DNA from: Rhizobium sp. FKL33
Lineage (GTDB): Bacteria; Pseudomonadota; Alphaproteobacteria; Rhizobiales; Rhizobiaceae
Assembly: GCF_005222915.1 (NCBI RefSeq)
Contig: NZ_STFX01000023.1
Span: 1 to 64,000 of the forward strand
Direction of reading: 5' to 3'
Length of the DNA: 64,000 nt
Positions 17,803-26,898 of the stretch are shown here, piece after piece (positions within the stretch are counted from its first letter, which is position 1; each line of letters begins with the position of its first letter). The notes beneath the pieces were generated by a model. The model ran no database searches. It had not been told where the DNA came from and saw nothing but the letters and a program-made list of their open reading frames with translations. The position numbers and the translations under genes are program-made.

Positions 17803-18483
17803 ATGAGACGATTTTTCAAGCTCGCAGGCCTTTTCTTGGGCCTCCTGATCGTTGCGGCCTTTTTGTATGGTGGAAAAGGATATTGGGACGCCCTGTCGGA
17901 TGCTCCGCAACTACGTCGGCATGCGGACGAGTTGATAGCGCAGGGGCGAGGAAGAGAGTCGCTTGGTGCGGAGCATCTGGCGATATTGCTGAAGGTGGAA
18001 GATCCAAATTTTGAGAGTCATTTCGGAGTAGATTTTTCCACCGCCGGAGCTGGAGCGACAACAATAACGCAGTCGGCTTCAAAGCGCCTGGCTTTCAAGA
18101 AATTCCATCCGGGACTCGGCAAGATTCGTCAAACCGGCTACGCGATGGGGCTGGAAAGCCGGCTTTCCAAAGAACAAATCGTTGCCTTATGGCTCGACAC
18201 GTTGGAGATGGGCGAAGGCCCGGAAGGATGGATGACAGGCTTCCACAAGGCGAGTTCCGCGATCTATGGGCGGCCGCCCGCTGAGCTGAGCAACACGGAG
18301 TTCATTCGACTGGTAGCCGTTCTTATCGCGCCGGGATCGTACAAGCTCAGAGAGAACGATGCTGCGCTTGATGAGCGTGCCGGTCGAATTGAACGCCTGG
18401 TGGCAGGATCGTGTGCGCCCGAAGGATGGAGCGATGTATGGCTTGAAGGCTGCCGGAAAGCTTCAGATATCGAACCAGAATAG
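17803..18483 (+). CDS. compact GT51 peptidoglycan transglycosylase (MtgA-like)
   Basis: 226 residues with an N-terminal membrane anchor (about residues 7-23), then a short glycosyltransferase-51 domain: VEDPNFESHFGVDF with the catalytic Glu66, TTITQSASKRL, and ESRLSKEQIVALWLDTLEMG with the second acidic site. No transpeptidase domain follows. The GT51 QQLAKNL consensus is changed to QSASKRL. It would polymerise lipid II at the inner membrane. It sits between two truncated Dabb copies. The ATG at 17803 has no obvious Shine-Dalgarno. Confidence 0.8.
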   Translation: MRRFFKLAGLFLGLLIVAAFLYGGKGYWDALSDAPQLRRHADELIAQGRGRESLGAEHLAILLKVEDPNFESHFGVDFSTAGAGATTITQSASKRLAFKKFHPGLGKIRQTGYAMGLESRLSKEQIVALWLDTLEMGEGPEGWMTGFHKASSAIYGRPPAELSNTEFIRLVAVLIAPGSYKLRENDAALDERAGRIERLVAGSCAPEGWSDVWLEGCRKASDIEPE

Positions 18484-18557
18484 CATTGCAGCAGCTCTTG
18501 GAAGCATGACACTTGGTGAAGAACCCCATGACCGCAGATGGCGCAAAGCAGCCCCCC

Positions 18558-18791
18558 TCACGCCAAACTCCCCCTCACCGCCTCCTCCACCCGATAATCC
18601 GCCGCCATCCGCATCTCCCTCAGCGGCCTGACGATCTCGATCGAGCGCTGATAGTTGGGATGCGCCTTGTAGGCGGCGAGCTGGGCTTCGCTTTCGAATT
18701 CGCCATAGACGATCAGATCCGCCTCGCCGCCCAGCTGGTCGGTCTTCAGATTGGTCCCGGGCGGAGAAGAACACACGATAGGACGGATCAA
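18558..18791 (-). pseudogene. internally deleted copy of the Dabb-domain gene (copy 2)
   Basis: 77-residue frame with a TTG start at 18791, nearly identical to copy 1 and to the C-terminal two thirds of the intact gene at 19459. The same internal segment is deleted at the same place (junction PPGTNLKTDQ). Upstream it also shares GGCCGCCATTGG-type flank with copy 1 but not with the intact gene. Hence copies 1 and 2 derive from one deletion event. Confidence 0.75.
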
Positions 18792-18918
18792 GCGGGTCTC
18801 CGGCGATGCTGGCCGGCCGCCATTGGTCCAAAGCCGCCTAATGGTTCGGGTTGGAGCCGGACCCGTCCAACCTGCGACGGGGTCATGAGATTAAAGGCCT
18901 TACTCTGACCCCGCCGGT

Positions 18919-19347
18919 TCAACCGCAAATAATGCCGATATACTCTCCACTTATGAATTTCCTGTCGCCACGCCAATAGACGCTATGAACCCAGAAGCCG
19001 TAGGCATCGGCAACTTCATCGTTGGATATCAATACAACCGACACCCTCTCGTCATTGCGAGCGGCTTCAATTTTTTGTCGAGCTTTATCCAACGTATCGT
19101 AGACCATGGCGACATGTTCTTTGCCGTCGTACCCGACGAGGATAAAGCGCTTCTGGTGGGCCTCGACACCCCGCAGTCCGATCCCGAGTGGAACGCCGGT
19201 GATCGACACGCAGTTTCTTTCACCGTTGCAGGCCTCATATGCATGGCAGGACCAAGGGGGAGGTTCTGGATCCTTAAAAGCGCCAGCAGGAGAGGAGATC
19301 AACAGAAACAAAGCAATCCCAGTGAGTCTCTTCAAGAAAGCTCTCAT
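18919..19347 (-). CDS. secreted hypothetical protein
   Basis: 142 residues from the ATG at 19347. A Sec signal peptide is clear: basic MRAFLKR, hydrophobic ALFLLISSP, cleavage after AGA. The mature part carries two Cys pairs (SCHAYEACNGERNCVSI) and a later Cys near the C-terminus, so it is probably an exported, disulfide-stabilised protein; the DUF4189-like pattern (a domain common in small periplasmic proteins) is my best guess, with low certainty. It lies between the second and third Dabb copies. Confidence 0.65.
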   Translation of the reverse strand: MRAFLKRLTGIALFLLISSPAGAFKDPEPPPWSCHAYEACNGERNCVSITGVPLGIGLRGVEAHQKRFILVGYDGKEHVAMVYDTLDKARQKIEAARNDERVSVVLISNDEVADAYGFWVHSVYWRGDRKFISGEYIGIICG

Positions 19348-19458
19348 TCGCGGCGCCTGTGAAAACACAACTGTCTGATTGCTACCGAAAAAGGCTCTTG
19401 TGTCAACGATAACAGGCTATTCTCCATTGACCGCGAATGACGCAAAGCAGCCCACCCC

Positions 19459-19770
19459 TCACGCCAAACTCCCCCTCACCGCCTCCTCCACCCGATAATC
19501 CGCCGCCATCCTGAGCTCCCTGAGCGGCCGGACGATCTCGATCGAGCGCTGATAGTTGGGATGCGCCTTATAGGCGGCGAGTTGGGCTTCGCTTTCGAAT
19601 TCACCATAGACGATCAGGTCCGCCTCGCCGCCCAGTTGGTCGGTCTTCAGGTTGGTCCCGATTTCCAGCAGGATCTTGTCGGGGATCTCTGTGAGGATCG
19701 ACAGCCCTGCCCGGATGCGGTCTAGATCGGCCCTGTCGCGGGCGGAAAAGAAGACGATGTGGCGGATCAT
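19459..19770 (-). CDS. Dabb (stress-responsive alpha/beta barrel) domain protein, intact copy
   Basis: 103 residues: MIRHIVFFSARDRADLDRIR, then EADLIVYGEFESEAQLAAYK and AHPNYQRSIEIVRPLRELRM. This is the complete dimeric Dabb/ferredoxin-like fold; members bind small molecules or stabilise them, and the role here is unknown. The ATG at 19770 has GGAGG five bases upstream. Two shortened copies lie at 17420 and 18558 on the same strand, about 1 kb apart. Confidence 0.88.
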   Translation of the reverse strand: MIRHIVFFSARDRADLDRIRAGLSILTEIPDKILLEIGTNLKTDQLGGEADLIVYGEFESEAQLAAYKAHPNYQRSIEIVRPLRELRMAADYRVEEAVRGSLA

Positions 19771-19830
19771 TGGGGCCTCCGGCGATGCTGGCCCGCGCTT
19801 AGCACGGCCCACGCCCGGCGGGCAATCGCC

Positions 19831-20475
19831 TCACACCGTATAGGTGATCGCCCGGTAGAAGGCGCGGCCGAGCGCCGAGACCGTGTCCGGCACGCTGCCG
19901 GGATTGACGATCGCGCGCGCGCCGTCCCAGTCGCTATGCTTGCCGTGGAAATAGTCCTTGAGCGCCTCGCCGGTGAACAGGCCGGCGATCATGCCGTGAA
20001 ACAGGATCGTCACGCTCTTGGCTTCGTCCAGCGCATCGTCGGGCGTGTCCTCAATGCCGAATTTGCGGTAATTGTCGCGTCCGGTGATCTGCACCAGGCC
20101 GCGGCCGCGATAGCGCCAGCCGTCGCCGCTCTCCTCGGAACCATTGCCCAGCCGGTCGCCATAGCTGCGATTGGCGATTTTTTCGGGCTTGCGCGCATAG
20201 TCCTCGGCAATCTCGGGCGGGTAGCGCCTCGGCCAGACCTGGGTCAGCCGCGCGGCGGAGTAATTGAGATTTTCATGCACCGGCTGCATGGTGTGGGCGG
20301 ATTCGTGGTAGGCGGTCGCCAGAATATAGGCCAGCCAGCGGTCGTCCTCCTGCGCATGGTCGCGCTCCCAGGCGTCGAGCACCGTGTTGAAGCCGTGCCT
20401 CTGGTCCGGCGTCGGCGGTTTCTTGAGAACATTGCGCTCCACCTCTTCGAAAAAGAAGATGCGATTGATGCTCAT
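19831..20475 (-). CDS. GH19-like endolysin / putative chitinase
   Basis: 214 residues. AYHESAHTMQPVHENLNYSA holds the likely catalytic Glu58; YRGRGLVQITGRDNYRKFGI is the GH19 substrate-cleft motif shared by phage endolysins. It should cleave peptidoglycan (or chitin) and would release particles from a producing cell. The start is the ATG at 20475 with AGGGGG upstream; the frame is open to 20607 but homology starts at MSINRIFFFEE. It follows the large terminase (gap 142 bases) on the same strand, so it may be the lysis gene of the phage-head locus; no holin is apparent next to it. Confidence 0.85.
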   Translation of the reverse strand: MSINRIFFFEEVERNVLKKPPTPDQRHGFNTVLDAWERDHAQEDDRWLAYILATAYHESAHTMQPVHENLNYSAARLTQVWPRRYPPEIAEDYARKPEKIANRSYGDRLGNGSEESGDGWRYRGRGLVQITGRDNYRKFGIEDTPDDALDEAKSVTILFHGMIAGLFTGEALKDYFHGKHSDWDGARAIVNPGSVPDTVSALGRAFYRAITYTV

Positions 20476-20617
20476 GCCGGCCCCCTTGCGGTCTGTCTGG
20501 CGCGATGCGGCGCGCCGCGATTGCGTGATCGGATGAATGCTCAAAAATCTGCCTTTCGTCGAGACCATAGCCCAAGCACCTCTAATTGCAGCATTTAATG
20601 TATACAACCTAATTCAC

Positions 20618-22207
20618 CTAGACGTTGCGCACCCTCGGCTCGCCCGCCCCGGTCAGCATCAGCGCCGTCAGCGCCCAGACCAGCGCATCGAGCCGGTCGG
20701 GAGAGGCGCCGGTCGACAGCCCGTCGGGGCCGAAATCGCACATCTGGTCTTCGAGCGCCGGAAAGGCGCCGGCATGGGCGACGCGGCCCTGTTCATAGAG
20801 CGCGGCTGCCGGTTCGGCGCGGGCCCGTTTGCCGCGCCGGGCCGAGACGGTGGAAATGGGCAGGTTGGCGTCGGCGGCGCGCAGCACCGCCGTCACCATG
20901 TCGCCGCCCTGGTTGATCTCGGCGATCACCCGGTCGGCCTGGAAGCGTCTGTAGGCGCGGACGACGGCGTCCGCCCAGCGCGCCGGCGAGGCCCGCTCCA
21001 CCGAGCAATCGGCCAGCACCACCGCGCGGCCATCCTCGCCGAGCCCGGCCACCACGACGCCGCAGCAACTGTCGCGCGCGGCTTCCGACGCCGGCGGATC
21101 GACCGCCACGACAATGCGCCGCATCGGCCCGGGCGCGCGGATGCGGCTCCGTTCGATCAGCGCGCGGCTCCACAGCGCATCGTCGCGATCCTCGATCAGC
21201 TCGCCGTCGAGCTCCTGCCGGCCCAGCCGCGTGCCGCCATAGCGCTGTTCCAGCGCCGCGATGAAGCCGGGGGCGAGATTGTCGGCATTGTCGCGCGTCG
21301 CCAGCCGGGTCAGGACCGCGCCGGGCTCGGCGATCAGCCGCTTCAAGAGCGGCGTCGCGCGCGGCGTCGTCGTCGCCGCCTGCCGGGGTAGAGAGCCCAG
21401 CCGGAGGCCGAATTGCAGCATGTCCCAGGTTTCCTCGGCATGTTTCCATTTGCCGATCTCGTCGGCCCAGGCATAGTCGAATTGCGGCCCGCGCAGGCTT
21501 TCGGGATCTTCCGAGGAGAAGAGCTGCGCCGTCGAGCCGTTCGGCCAGACGAGCCGCTTTCGGCTCACCTCGAAGGCCGGCCTGTCGACCCGGGCGATGC
21601 GCCAGATCCCGGAGACGCCATCCACCATCACCTCGCGGGCGTCGCCCAGCGTCTCTGCGATCAGCGCAATCCGCACCGGGCTGTCGCCTGTCGCCAGCGC
21701 CTGCACCCATTCGGCCCCGGCCCGGGTCTTGCCCGAGCCGCGCCCGCCGAGGATCAGCCAGCTCCGCCAGTCGCCTTTGGGCGGCCGCTGGTCGCGCCTC
21801 AGCGCATGCCGCGCTTCGAGCCTGAGCAGCGCCGGAACCGGCAGAGCCAAAAGCCCCTCGGCGGTCAAAGGCGGCAAGGCGACTTGTTCGGCCTCGACCG
21901 TGGCGTCTTCCCCACCCTCGGTCGCGATCGTCGCCGGAGCGCTTGCGGGCTCCGCCGCCGATGCCGCGTCCGCTATTGCCGCGCCGCTCCCGGCGGCCAG
22001 CACGGTCTCGGCGACGCGCTTGTCCTCGTCGCGCGCGTCCTTCAAATTATGGAGCACCGTTAGCTTTTTGCTCACTCGCTGCAATGTCCTCGTCTTCGCC
22101 TTGACGGTTTTGACGGCCTGTCTCGCGGACGCCGCGACAGCCAACCGACGCGTCCTGAGCGACGGTCCCCGATTGGTCCGTCCATACCTGTAAGGGCCCG
22201 GCGTCAT
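20618..22207 (-). CDS. large terminase subunit, GTA/phage DNA-packaging motor
   Basis: 529 residues. The ATPase domain has Walker A LILGGRGSGKTRAGAEWV at about 151-168 and Walker B FDYAWADEIG; the nuclease domain has VVAVDPPASE and a later Asp in RVIAEINQGGDMV. It packages DNA into heads through the portal. The N-terminus is about 120 residues longer than a typical GTA terminase and is basic then Ala-rich; it could be a fused small subunit or an over-long start. The ATG at 22207 overlaps the stop of the upstream gene (ATGA), which supports translational coupling. Confidence 0.93.
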   Translation of the reverse strand: MTPGPYRYGRTNRGPSLRTRRLAVAASARQAVKTVKAKTRTLQRVSKKLTVLHNLKDARDEDKRVAETVLAAGSGAAIADAASAAEPASAPATIATEGGEDATVEAEQVALPPLTAEGLLALPVPALLRLEARHALRRDQRPPKGDWRSWLILGGRGSGKTRAGAEWVQALATGDSPVRIALIAETLGDAREVMVDGVSGIWRIARVDRPAFEVSRKRLVWPNGSTAQLFSSEDPESLRGPQFDYAWADEIGKWKHAEETWDMLQFGLRLGSLPRQAATTTPRATPLLKRLIAEPGAVLTRLATRDNADNLAPGFIAALEQRYGGTRLGRQELDGELIEDRDDALWSRALIERSRIRAPGPMRRIVVAVDPPASEAARDSCCGVVVAGLGEDGRAVVLADCSVERASPARWADAVVRAYRRFQADRVIAEINQGGDMVTAVLRAADANLPISTVSARRGKRARAEPAAALYEQGRVAHAGAFPALEDQMCDFGPDGLSTGASPDRLDALVWALTALMLTGAGEPRVRNV

Positions 22208-22770
22208 TCCGCCCGCGCCGCCCCGGTCTCTGCAGCGGCGCAGCTTTGCGCGCCGTCGCGCGTGGACAGGTCGGCATCGTCAGGCCCATCCCGCGCCTCG
22301 CCCGGCTCATGCCGCTCGCGCATCTCCGCCGCCAGTTCGCGGGCGCGGGCCTCGATCAGCCGCTCCACCCGCGCCGCCAGCGCCTTATGCGCCCCGGCGC
22401 CGAAACTCGCCTCCTCGCGCGCCGCCCGTTCTTCGGCGAGCGCCCGCTGCAGGCTGTCGAGCTTCTCGATGGTGCGGACAATCTGCTGGATCGCCTCGCT
22501 CGCCGCCTTGGCGTCGGCCTTGGCGGTCTTGTGGTCCTCGCCCTCGGTCTCCATCAGCTGTTGCGCGCGGGCCCGCATGGCGCGGAACATTTTGAGCTCT
22601 TCGCCGAGTTCGGTCACGATCTCGGCGAGCATCCGCGCGAGCTCCCGCGCCTCATCCTCCGCCGCCTTGGTCTCCGGCGCCATCTCCGGGTTCTCACCGC
22701 CCAACAGCGCCCGCCCGATCAGAAACTCCGCCTCAAAACCCTCGAAACCGTCGCCCAGATCGCCCGTCAT
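22204..22770 (-). CDS. small-terminase-position coiled-coil protein
   Basis: 188 residues from the ATG at 22770 (a TTG at 22827 would add 19). It is almost entirely helical and charged: coiled coil from about residue 30 to 155 (ELARMLAEIVTELGEELKMF, RTIEKLDSLQRALAEERAAR). It overlaps the terminase start by four bases. Position and helical character match the small-terminase-like gene of GTA clusters (RcGTA g1 slot); I do not recognise a DNA-binding domain, so the assignment is positional. Confidence 0.65.
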   Translation of the reverse strand: MTGDLGDGFEGFEAEFLIGRALLGGENPEMAPETKAAEDEARELARMLAEIVTELGEELKMFRAMRARAQQLMETEGEDHKTAKADAKAASEAIQQIVRTIEKLDSLQRALAEERAAREEASFGAGAHKALAARVERLIEARARELAAEMRERHEPGEARDGPDDADLSTRDGAQSCAAAETGAARAE

Positions 22771-23012
22771 GGAAAATTTTCCCAACAAAAAAGGCGCGAG
22801 CCTCACGCCCACGCCTTGTCCTACCAACGATGTTTCCCGGCCTTCGCCGCCTCCGGGAGCCAGTCCCGAGCCGCATTTACCGGATCATGTCATAACCCTA
22901 CCAAATCACCGTCACGCCGTCAAGGACTTTTTTCCTATTTTTGTACCGACACGCCCAATTGACTATGCGATAATTTTACTAGCTAATGTCTCACAAGTTG
23001 CATGGGGGCGCT

Positions 23013-23525
23013 ATGGCATTCGGGAGGAAGTACGATCACACGCCATTGTTGGCGCCGGGGGCACACTATCTTGACCTTCAGGAGATAAAGGCCCTTACGG
23101 TCGATCGATTTGACTCATCATATCAACTGCATCGACTTAAGCTATTCCATCAACTTGAGCAGTTTATTCAACTTTTACTCGCAAGTGGCATTCGTGGTGA
23201 CTTAGCAGTCGACGGAAGTTTCTTTACCGAAAAGCCAGATCCTTCCGATGTAGACGTACTGCTTACCTATGATTTTGATATAAGTGGATCGTTGACGCCC
23301 CAGCAGGATGACCTGATTAACCAAATAAACTCAACTTATGTATTTGATAAAATTGACAGTTTCGCGGTTGTAAGATACCCTCGTGACCATCGGTTGTTTG
23401 GTTCAACAATTGATGTCGCCAGCATGAATAATCATTACGGCATTGAAAATGGCGAGCAATGGACCAAGGGTTACGTCATTATGAGATTGTGGGAGACAAA
23501 AATTGGCTGTCGCATCCGCAATTGA
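23013..23525 (+). CDS. nucleotidyltransferase-fold protein (first gene of a two-gene cassette)
   Basis: 170 residues with a nucleotidyltransferase-superfamily active-site pattern: DGSFFTEKPDPSDVDVLL, where Gly68-Ser69 and the Asp79-x-Asp81 pair sit as in pol-beta NTases. The rest fits the DUF6932-like group of short NTases; substrate unknown. The ATG at 23013 has GGGGG six bases upstream; an upstream ATG at 22986 is less likely. The gene is clearly more AT-rich than its surroundings and overlaps the next gene by 23 bases. This suggests a horizontally acquired module such as a toxin-antitoxin or defence pair. Confidence 0.75.
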   Translation: MAFGRKYDHTPLLAPGAHYLDLQEIKALTVDRFDSSYQLHRLKLFHQLEQFIQLLLASGIRGDLAVDGSFFTEKPDPSDVDVLLTYDFDISGSLTPQQDDLINQINSTYVFDKIDSFAVVRYPRDHRLFGSTIDVASMNNHYGIENGEQWTKGYVIMRLWETKIGCRIRN

Positions 23526-24450
23526 ACGGGCAAGGCAAGCTTTTGCCGTTGTGACCCAGATTGAAGAGGAGCTGGTGCGCGATCCGAAGGCGCGCCATCT
23601 TCAGGTCAATCTAGCCGCCGCCCGGAAAATGGCTCAACAGGCTCAGGACAGGTTGTTGGTGCTCGCTGAGAATGACCATGTCGAAGTGTGCAACTACCGG
23701 CTCGTTCCTGTCGACAGTAGACCCTACGCTCTGGCAGCGGTCTCGTTGTCAATGCTGTATTTCCAAAACTTGTTTACTCAAATTCATGATGCTGTACGAA
23801 ACGGGGCGAAGCGGATCTCGGTTGTGGGCTCCGAGGCTCAAAGAGAGAGCTTGTTGGAGTTTGGCTATTCCTATAGCGGATCATTGGGAGTTATGCTGTT
23901 CGTTCCCAGCGAGAAGACCCTCTTTGATGGTTCGCTCGACACATCCATTACGGCCTTGTTCCAAGTAGTTGAAATTGCCAATCAAGACGACGTCAGGGAT
24001 GTGGCCAAGACGCTCGGAACACCTGTTATCAAACGAGTCTATGATTGGTCCTCCAGCAACGTCAATGGCGGCTTTTCTACCGATTTAAAGTGGCGTCGGT
24101 CGGATGGAAAGTTTTTTGGCGAAATGATTACCCGGGACAGAATGGCGCGGATTGTCGAAATTATCGGAAGAACTTCCGATGTGGAGACAATCGACCATTA
24201 TGTCACCGGGGTTTTGGTCGGAATGGACGTCAAGAGTGGTAGATTTAGGCTTACAGTTCCAGACGGTGAGGACTTCGCTGGTGTGTTAGCCAGCCAATTT
24301 CCACGCGAACTGCGCTTTACTGTCAATCGTCCGTATGAAGCTCACATTGCAGAGAGCAAGACGATTAAGTATGCAACTGAATCAGTTGAAAGAAAATTTG
24401 AACTTGTTGACCTTCGAGAGCCACGCGAGAAATCTCTGATTGAGCATTGA
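23503..24450 (+). CDS. unknown protein, 315 aa (second gene of the cassette)
   Basis: Starts at a TTG (23503) with GGGAG seven bases upstream, inside the end of the NTase gene, so the two are translationally coupled. The N-terminus is helical (ERARQAFAVVTQIEEELVRD) and the middle has LSMLYFQNLFTQIHDAVRNG. The C-terminus is beta-rich (VTGVLVGMDVKSGRFRLTV; FPRELRFTVNRPYEAHI). No family is recognised. Base composition is again AT-biased. The next in-frame ATG would delete 42 residues, so TTG is preferred. Confidence 0.65.
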   Translation: MAVASAIERARQAFAVVTQIEEELVRDPKARHLQVNLAAARKMAQQAQDRLLVLAENDHVEVCNYRLVPVDSRPYALAAVSLSMLYFQNLFTQIHDAVRNGAKRISVVGSEAQRESLLEFGYSYSGSLGVMLFVPSEKTLFDGSLDTSITALFQVVEIANQDDVRDVAKTLGTPVIKRVYDWSSSNVNGGFSTDLKWRRSDGKFFGEMITRDRMARIVEIIGRTSDVETIDHYVTGVLVGMDVKSGRFRLTVPDGEDFAGVLASQFPRELRFTVNRPYEAHIAESKTIKYATESVERKFELVDLREPREKSLIEH

Positions 24451-24632
24451 GGTAAAGTAATTCTCTGAGACTACCATGGGAAGCAACATGCGGCCGGAAT
24501 TCTATATTGGATAGTAGACTCAATTCCCCTATCACTTCGCACAAAACAAGCTGGTGCTTTTATCTGCTTAGTTATTCTCTCCGCCGTCGCCGTTTAGTTT
24601 GCGCGCTCAATACGAAATAATGCGGACAGCCC

Positions 24633-26807
24633 TCACCCCGCCTCCGCCACCGTCTCCGGCGCCTTCAACGCCGGCGCCGCCTTCATCTTCTCGCCCAAAT
24701 CCCTCAACAACCGGCTGGTCGCCGTCGACAGCAGCCGCGGGCGCTCGAACACCGGCAGGCCGGCCTGGGCGGCGTCTTCGGCCTTTTTGCGGGCTTCCTC
24801 GGCCACCACGGCCGGGTCGCGCTTTTCGGCTTCCGGGAACGGGTTTTCGACGCCGGGAATGGCGCGGAGCTCGACGCCCTGATGGGCGTAATCCATCAGC
24901 ATCTTGAAGGTCATGGCGGGCAGCGAGCCGCCGGTCATGTTGTTGGTCGAGGTGTAGTCGTCATTGCCGAACCAGATGGCGGCGGCGTAGTTGCCGGTAT
25001 AGCCGCAAAACCAGGCGTCGCGATAGGCTTGCGTCGTGCCGGTCTTGCCGGCGGTCAGCACGCCGTCGACGGCCGCCTTCCGCGCCGTGCCGACGTAAGG
25101 GATGCGGGTCAGCATCTGGTTCATATAGGCGGCTGCCTGTTCCGACAGCACGCGTTTGGCCGGCGGCGCATCGCGGTTGAAGTCGTAAAGCACCTTGCCG
25201 TCGTAATCCATGATCTGCTCGATGCCGTGGCGGCGCGATTCGAAGCCGCCGGTCGGAAACACCGCGTAAGCCGTCGCCTGGTCCATCACGGTCACTTCGG
25301 AACTGCCGAGCGGGATGGTCACATCCTTGCGGATCGGGGTCTCGACGCCGAATTTCTTCGCCTCGTCAATGATCTGCTGGATGCCGTTCTTGCCGAACTT
25401 CTCCTTGGCGAAGCGCACCGGAATGGTGTTGATCGATTTGGCGATCGCCGTCTGCACATCGATGCGGCCGGCATAGGAATTGCCGTAATTGCCCGGGCAC
25501 CAGTTGCCCCAGCAGATCGGCGCGTCGGTGATCGCCGTGGTCGGCGTCAGCCCTTTCTCCATGGCCAGCGAATAGGTGTAGATCTTGAAGGACGAGCCCG
25601 GCTGCCGCAACGCGCGGGTGGCGCGATTGAACTGCGTTTCGCCATAGTCGCGGCCGCCCACCATGGCGCGCACGGCGCCGCCGTTTTCGATCATCACCAG
25701 CGCGCCCTGGCTGACGCGGTAGCTCTCGCCATATTGGCGAAGCCCGGTTTCGACAGCCTGTTCGGCGGCGTGCTGCAGGCCCATGTCGATCGTGGTGCGC
25801 ACCACCAGCGAATGGTCGGAATAGTTGCGCGCCTGTTTCAACACCTCGTCATAGGCCCAGTCGAGGAAAAAGTCGGGCGCCTCCTGCTTGCCGCGATCGA
25901 CCACCGTCGCCGGGTTGCGCCGCGCCTCGATCACCTCGCCTTCGGTCATCAGCCCGCCCTGGACGAGATTGGTCAACACTTCATTGGCGCGGGCGCGGGC
26001 GGCCGGCAGGTTCACATGCGGCGCATATTTGGCCGGCGCCTTGAACAGGCCGGCCAGCATGGCGCTTTCGGCCAGCGTCAGATCGGTGATTTCCTTGCCG
26101 AAATAGAAACGCGCCGCCGCCGCAGCCCCGAATGTGCCGCCGCCCATATAGGCGCGGTCGAGATAGAGCGAGAGGATTTCCTTCTTGGAATAATTGGCCT
26201 CGAGCCAGAGCGACAGGAAGGCTTCCTTGATCTTGCGGTCGAAGGTCCGCTCATTGGAGAGAAACAGGTTTTTCGCCAGCTGCTGGGTCAGCGTCGAGCC
26301 GCCCTGCACCACGCCGCCGGCGCGGGCGTTTTCGCTCATGGCGCGGATCAGGCCGAGAAAATCGATGCCGAAATGGTCGAAAAACCGCCGGTCCTCGGTC
26401 GCCAGCACGGCTTTGACCAGCGCGTCCGGCAATTCGTCGATCGGCACGGAATCCTCATGAATGATGCCGCGATGGCCGATCACATTGCCGTAGCGATCGA
26501 GAAAGGTGACGGCGAAATCCTGCTTCTTGCGCCAGTCGCTCTTGGCGATCTCGAAGGCGGGCTTGGCGAGCGCCAGCATGGCCACCATGCCGACCGCGCC
26601 CCAGGTGAGCGCCTCGCCGGCCAGCTCCACCGGCAGCCGCTTCCAGCCCTTCACCTTGAATTTGCGGAAGAAAATCGTAACGTCTTCCCACCAGTCGACG
26701 AAATTGAACGAGGCGTTCCACAAGGTCGAATCGATCCAGGCGTCGATGCGCAGCAGGATATGCTTCTTGAGGCGCGGTTCTCGTTCTTTCTGCGGGTCGT
26801 CGGCCAT
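24633..26807 (-). CDS. class A penicillin-binding protein (PBP1A-like)
   Basis: 724 residues. The N-terminal cytoplasmic basic tail contains [19 protein letters not shown], followed by a membrane anchor near residues 65-85. The GT51 domain has Glu138 in [14 protein letters not shown] and [14 protein letters not shown] near 169-182. The transpeptidase has SSFK (Ser405), SIN (458-460) and KTGTT (588-592), all three catalytic motifs intact. It polymerises and cross-links peptidoglycan at the inner membrane. The ATG at 26807 faces ycgN across a 91-base divergent gap. Confidence 0.95.
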   Translation of the reverse strand: MADDPQKEREPRLKKHILLRIDAWIDSTLWNASFNFVDWWEDVTIFFRKFKVKGWKRLPVELAGEALTWGAVGMVAMLALAKPAFEIAKSDWRKKQDFAVTFLDRYGNVIGHRGIIHEDSVPIDELPDALVKAVLATEDRRFFDHFGIDFLGLIRAMSENARAGGVVQGGSTLTQQLAKNLFLSNERTFDRKIKEAFLSLWLEANYSKKEILSLYLDRAYMGGGTFGAAAAARFYFGKEITDLTLAESAMLAGLFKAPAKYAPHVNLPAARARANEVLTNLVQGGLMTEGEVIEARRNPATVVDRGKQEAPDFFLDWAYDEVLKQARNYSDHSLVVRTTIDMGLQHAAEQAVETGLRQYGESYRVSQGALVMIENGGAVRAMVGGRDYGETQFNRATRALRQPGSSFKIYTYSLAMEKGLTPTTAITDAPICWGNWCPGNYGNSYAGRIDVQTAIAKSINTIPVRFAKEKFGKNGIQQIIDEAKKFGVETPIRKDVTIPLGSSEVTVMDQATAYAVFPTGGFESRRHGIEQIMDYDGKVLYDFNRDAPPAKRVLSEQAAAYMNQMLTRIPYVGTARKAAVDGVLTAGKTGTTQAYRDAWFCGYTGNYAAAIWFGNDDYTSTNNMTGGSLPAMTFKMLMDYAHQGVELRAIPGVENPFPEAEKRDPAVVAEEARKKAEDAAQAGLPVFERPRLLSTATSRLLRDLGEKMKAAPALKAPETVAEAG

Positions 26808-26898
26808 GGAAACTCACGCGTGCGTCAAAGCGATGGAAAATCAAGCCACGGGCATTTCGGATATTTCTAAACCGGGCGGCTTTCTCTATACCACCGCG

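Noticed and set aside
24882-26870. 662-residue open frame opposite the PBP1A gene
   Set aside because: Antisense shadow; the minus-strand PBP frame has all catalytic motifs.
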